Below, piece by piece: positions 31,891 through 32,585 of a DNA stretch of 32,585 nt; position 1 is the stretch's first letter, and the number at the start of each line of letters is the position of its first letter. The translations under genes and the position numbers were made by a program. The stretch is from positions 1 to 32,585 of the forward strand of contig NZ_JAEAMR010000014.1 of assembly GCF_015999245.1 (NCBI RefSeq), read 5' to 3'. Under the pieces are notes generated by a model. It ran no database searches. It saw nothing but the letters and a program-made list of their open reading frames with translations, and was not told the DNA's origin. The DNA comes from Streptomyces sp. AV19 (lineage in GTDB: Bacteria > Actinomycetota > Actinomycetes > Streptomycetales > Streptomycetaceae).

Positions 31891-31941
31891 CCCGCGGCCG
31901 GTGAGCAGACCCCACTCCCAGGGCTGCCCACCGGCCGCGGG
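31891..31941. terminator. Bidirectional terminator between convergent genes
   Basis: CCCGCGGCCGGTG (31891-31903) and its exact complement (31929-31941) form a 13-bp perfect stem with a 25-nt loop. It sits between the MFS stop (31804) and the flavin reductase stop (31975), and can serve both directions. Confidence 0.7.
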
Positions 31942-31974
31942 CATGTCCGCACCCCACGGCGTCACCGCGTCCGC

Positions 31975-32475
31975 TCAGGCACACTCCCGGGCGAGTTCGG
32001 GAGCGGGGGCCAGCCCGGTGTAACGGCCGGCATGGAAGACCAGCGGGCCCTCCAGGCCGGTCAGCGCGCCCTCCAGGGCCTCGGCGACGACCAGTTCGTG
32101 GTCGCCCGCCGGCTGGATGGTGGAGATCCGGCAGTCCAGCCAGGCCAGCCCGTCGAGCAGCACCGGGTGCCCGCCCCGGGTGAACGACCACTCCCCGCCG
32201 GTGAACCGGTCCGCCCCCCGGGTGCTGAACGCCCGGCACACGGCCTCGTGCTGTCCCCCGAGGACGGTGATCGCGAAGCCCCCGGCGGACCGGATCGCCG
32301 GCCAGGTGGTCGAGGACCGCGCGGCGCACACGGCGATCAGCGGTGGCTCCAGCGACACGGAGGTGAAGGAGTTGACGGCCATGCCCACCGGACCGTGCGG
32401 CGTCTGCGCGGTGACCAGCACGACGCCGGTGGTGAACCGGCCCAGGATGTCGCGAAAGGAGCGCTGCTCCAGCAT
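31975..32475 (-). CDS. Flavin reductase domain protein (HpaC-like)
   Basis: A 166-aa protein of the FMN-binding split-barrel flavin:NAD(P)H reductase family, which supplies reduced flavin to a two-component monooxygenase. Marks are 'FRDILGRFTTGVVLVTA', 'VGMAVNSFTSVSLEPPLIAVCAARSSTTWPAI' (the flavin-contacting core), 'FAITVLGGQHEAVCRAFS', 'WLDCRISTIQPAGDHELVVAEALE' (with the GDH motif) and 'PLVFHAGRYTGL'. I chose ATG 32475 with GGGAG 5-6 nt upstream; the frame is open further upstream but the extra residues are Arg/Pro-rich. No partner monooxygenase is seen in the window; it may lie to the right. Confidence 0.9.
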   Translation of the reverse strand: MLEQRSFRDILGRFTTGVVLVTAQTPHGPVGMAVNSFTSVSLEPPLIAVCAARSSTTWPAIRSAGGFAITVLGGQHEAVCRAFSTRGADRFTGGEWSFTRGGHPVLLDGLAWLDCRISTIQPAGDHELVVAEALEGALTGLEGPLVFHAGRYTGLAPAPELARECA

Positions 32476-32585
32476 CTGTTCTCCCGTTCGATGTGGTGGG
32501 GTCCCGCGGCCGCCGGGGCGGGCGCGGAACGCCGGAAAGGCGGCGGGCAACGCCGGCGGACCGGGCCGCCCCGCGGCCGTCCGCC

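Overview
The window is actinobacterial and most likely from a Streptomyces or close relative. GC is very high, third codon positions are G/C-rich, GTG and TTG starts with AGGAG-like ribosome binding sites are common, and stop/start overlaps are frequent. It reads as an accessory region: a degraded insertion sequence, several broken reading frames and one large biosynthetic operon. No rRNA, tRNA, CRISPR array or phage module was seen.

Left part (1-7947). A terminator hairpin opens the window. A family-2 membrane glycosyltransferase follows, ended by an in-frame TAA just before its usual C-terminal tail, then a small membrane protein and a Pro/Thr-linker beta-sandwich protein whose frame is broken in a C-run. 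After a second terminator come a DUF6065 protein and a DXH-type family-2 glycosyltransferase sharing an ATGA overlap. A 1.68-kb IS1380-family element with imperfect inverted repeats and a frameshifted transposase lies at about 4373-6054. Its right end supplies the stop codon of a neighbouring Tat-exported protein of unknown family. An 820-bp stretch without a recognisable gene follows.

Centre (7948-25794). A linear alkylsulfatase (metallo-beta-lactamase fold) reads rightward and overlaps, tail to tail, the last gene of a 15.9-kb leftward operon. In transcription order the operon encodes malonyl-CoA:ACP acyltransferase, ketoreductase, acyl carrier protein, FabZ-like dehydratase, a GNAT fused to a large beta-rich domain, a DUF6365-like protein resembling a GT-B glycosyltransferase, a GcvT-like protein, a fused ketosynthase/chain-length-factor, an ABC ATPase, an ABC-2 permease, a divergent phosphopantetheinyl transferase, and the complete dTDP-L-rhamnose set rmlA, rmlB, rmlD, rmlC. 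Ten of the fourteen junctions overlap and two more abut or nearly abut, implying tight translational coupling. KS/CLF, KR and DH without an enoylreductase predict a polyene-like reduced acyl chain built on the ACP. The rml genes predict that it, or something attached to it, is rhamnosylated, and the ABC pair predicts export. The gene combination does not match a pathway I can name and is the best candidate here for an undescribed system.

Right part (25795-32585). The operon leader carries three alternating GGGTGAA/TTCACCC heptamers at exact 12-bp intervals. Upstream lie a small lipoprotein and a large MalT-like LuxR (LAL) regulator, a plausible pathway activator. Beyond are a truncated terD remnant, a noncoding stretch with typical Streptomyces intergenic hairpins, a DHA1-type MFS exporter and a convergent flavin reductase, separated by a strong bidirectional terminator.
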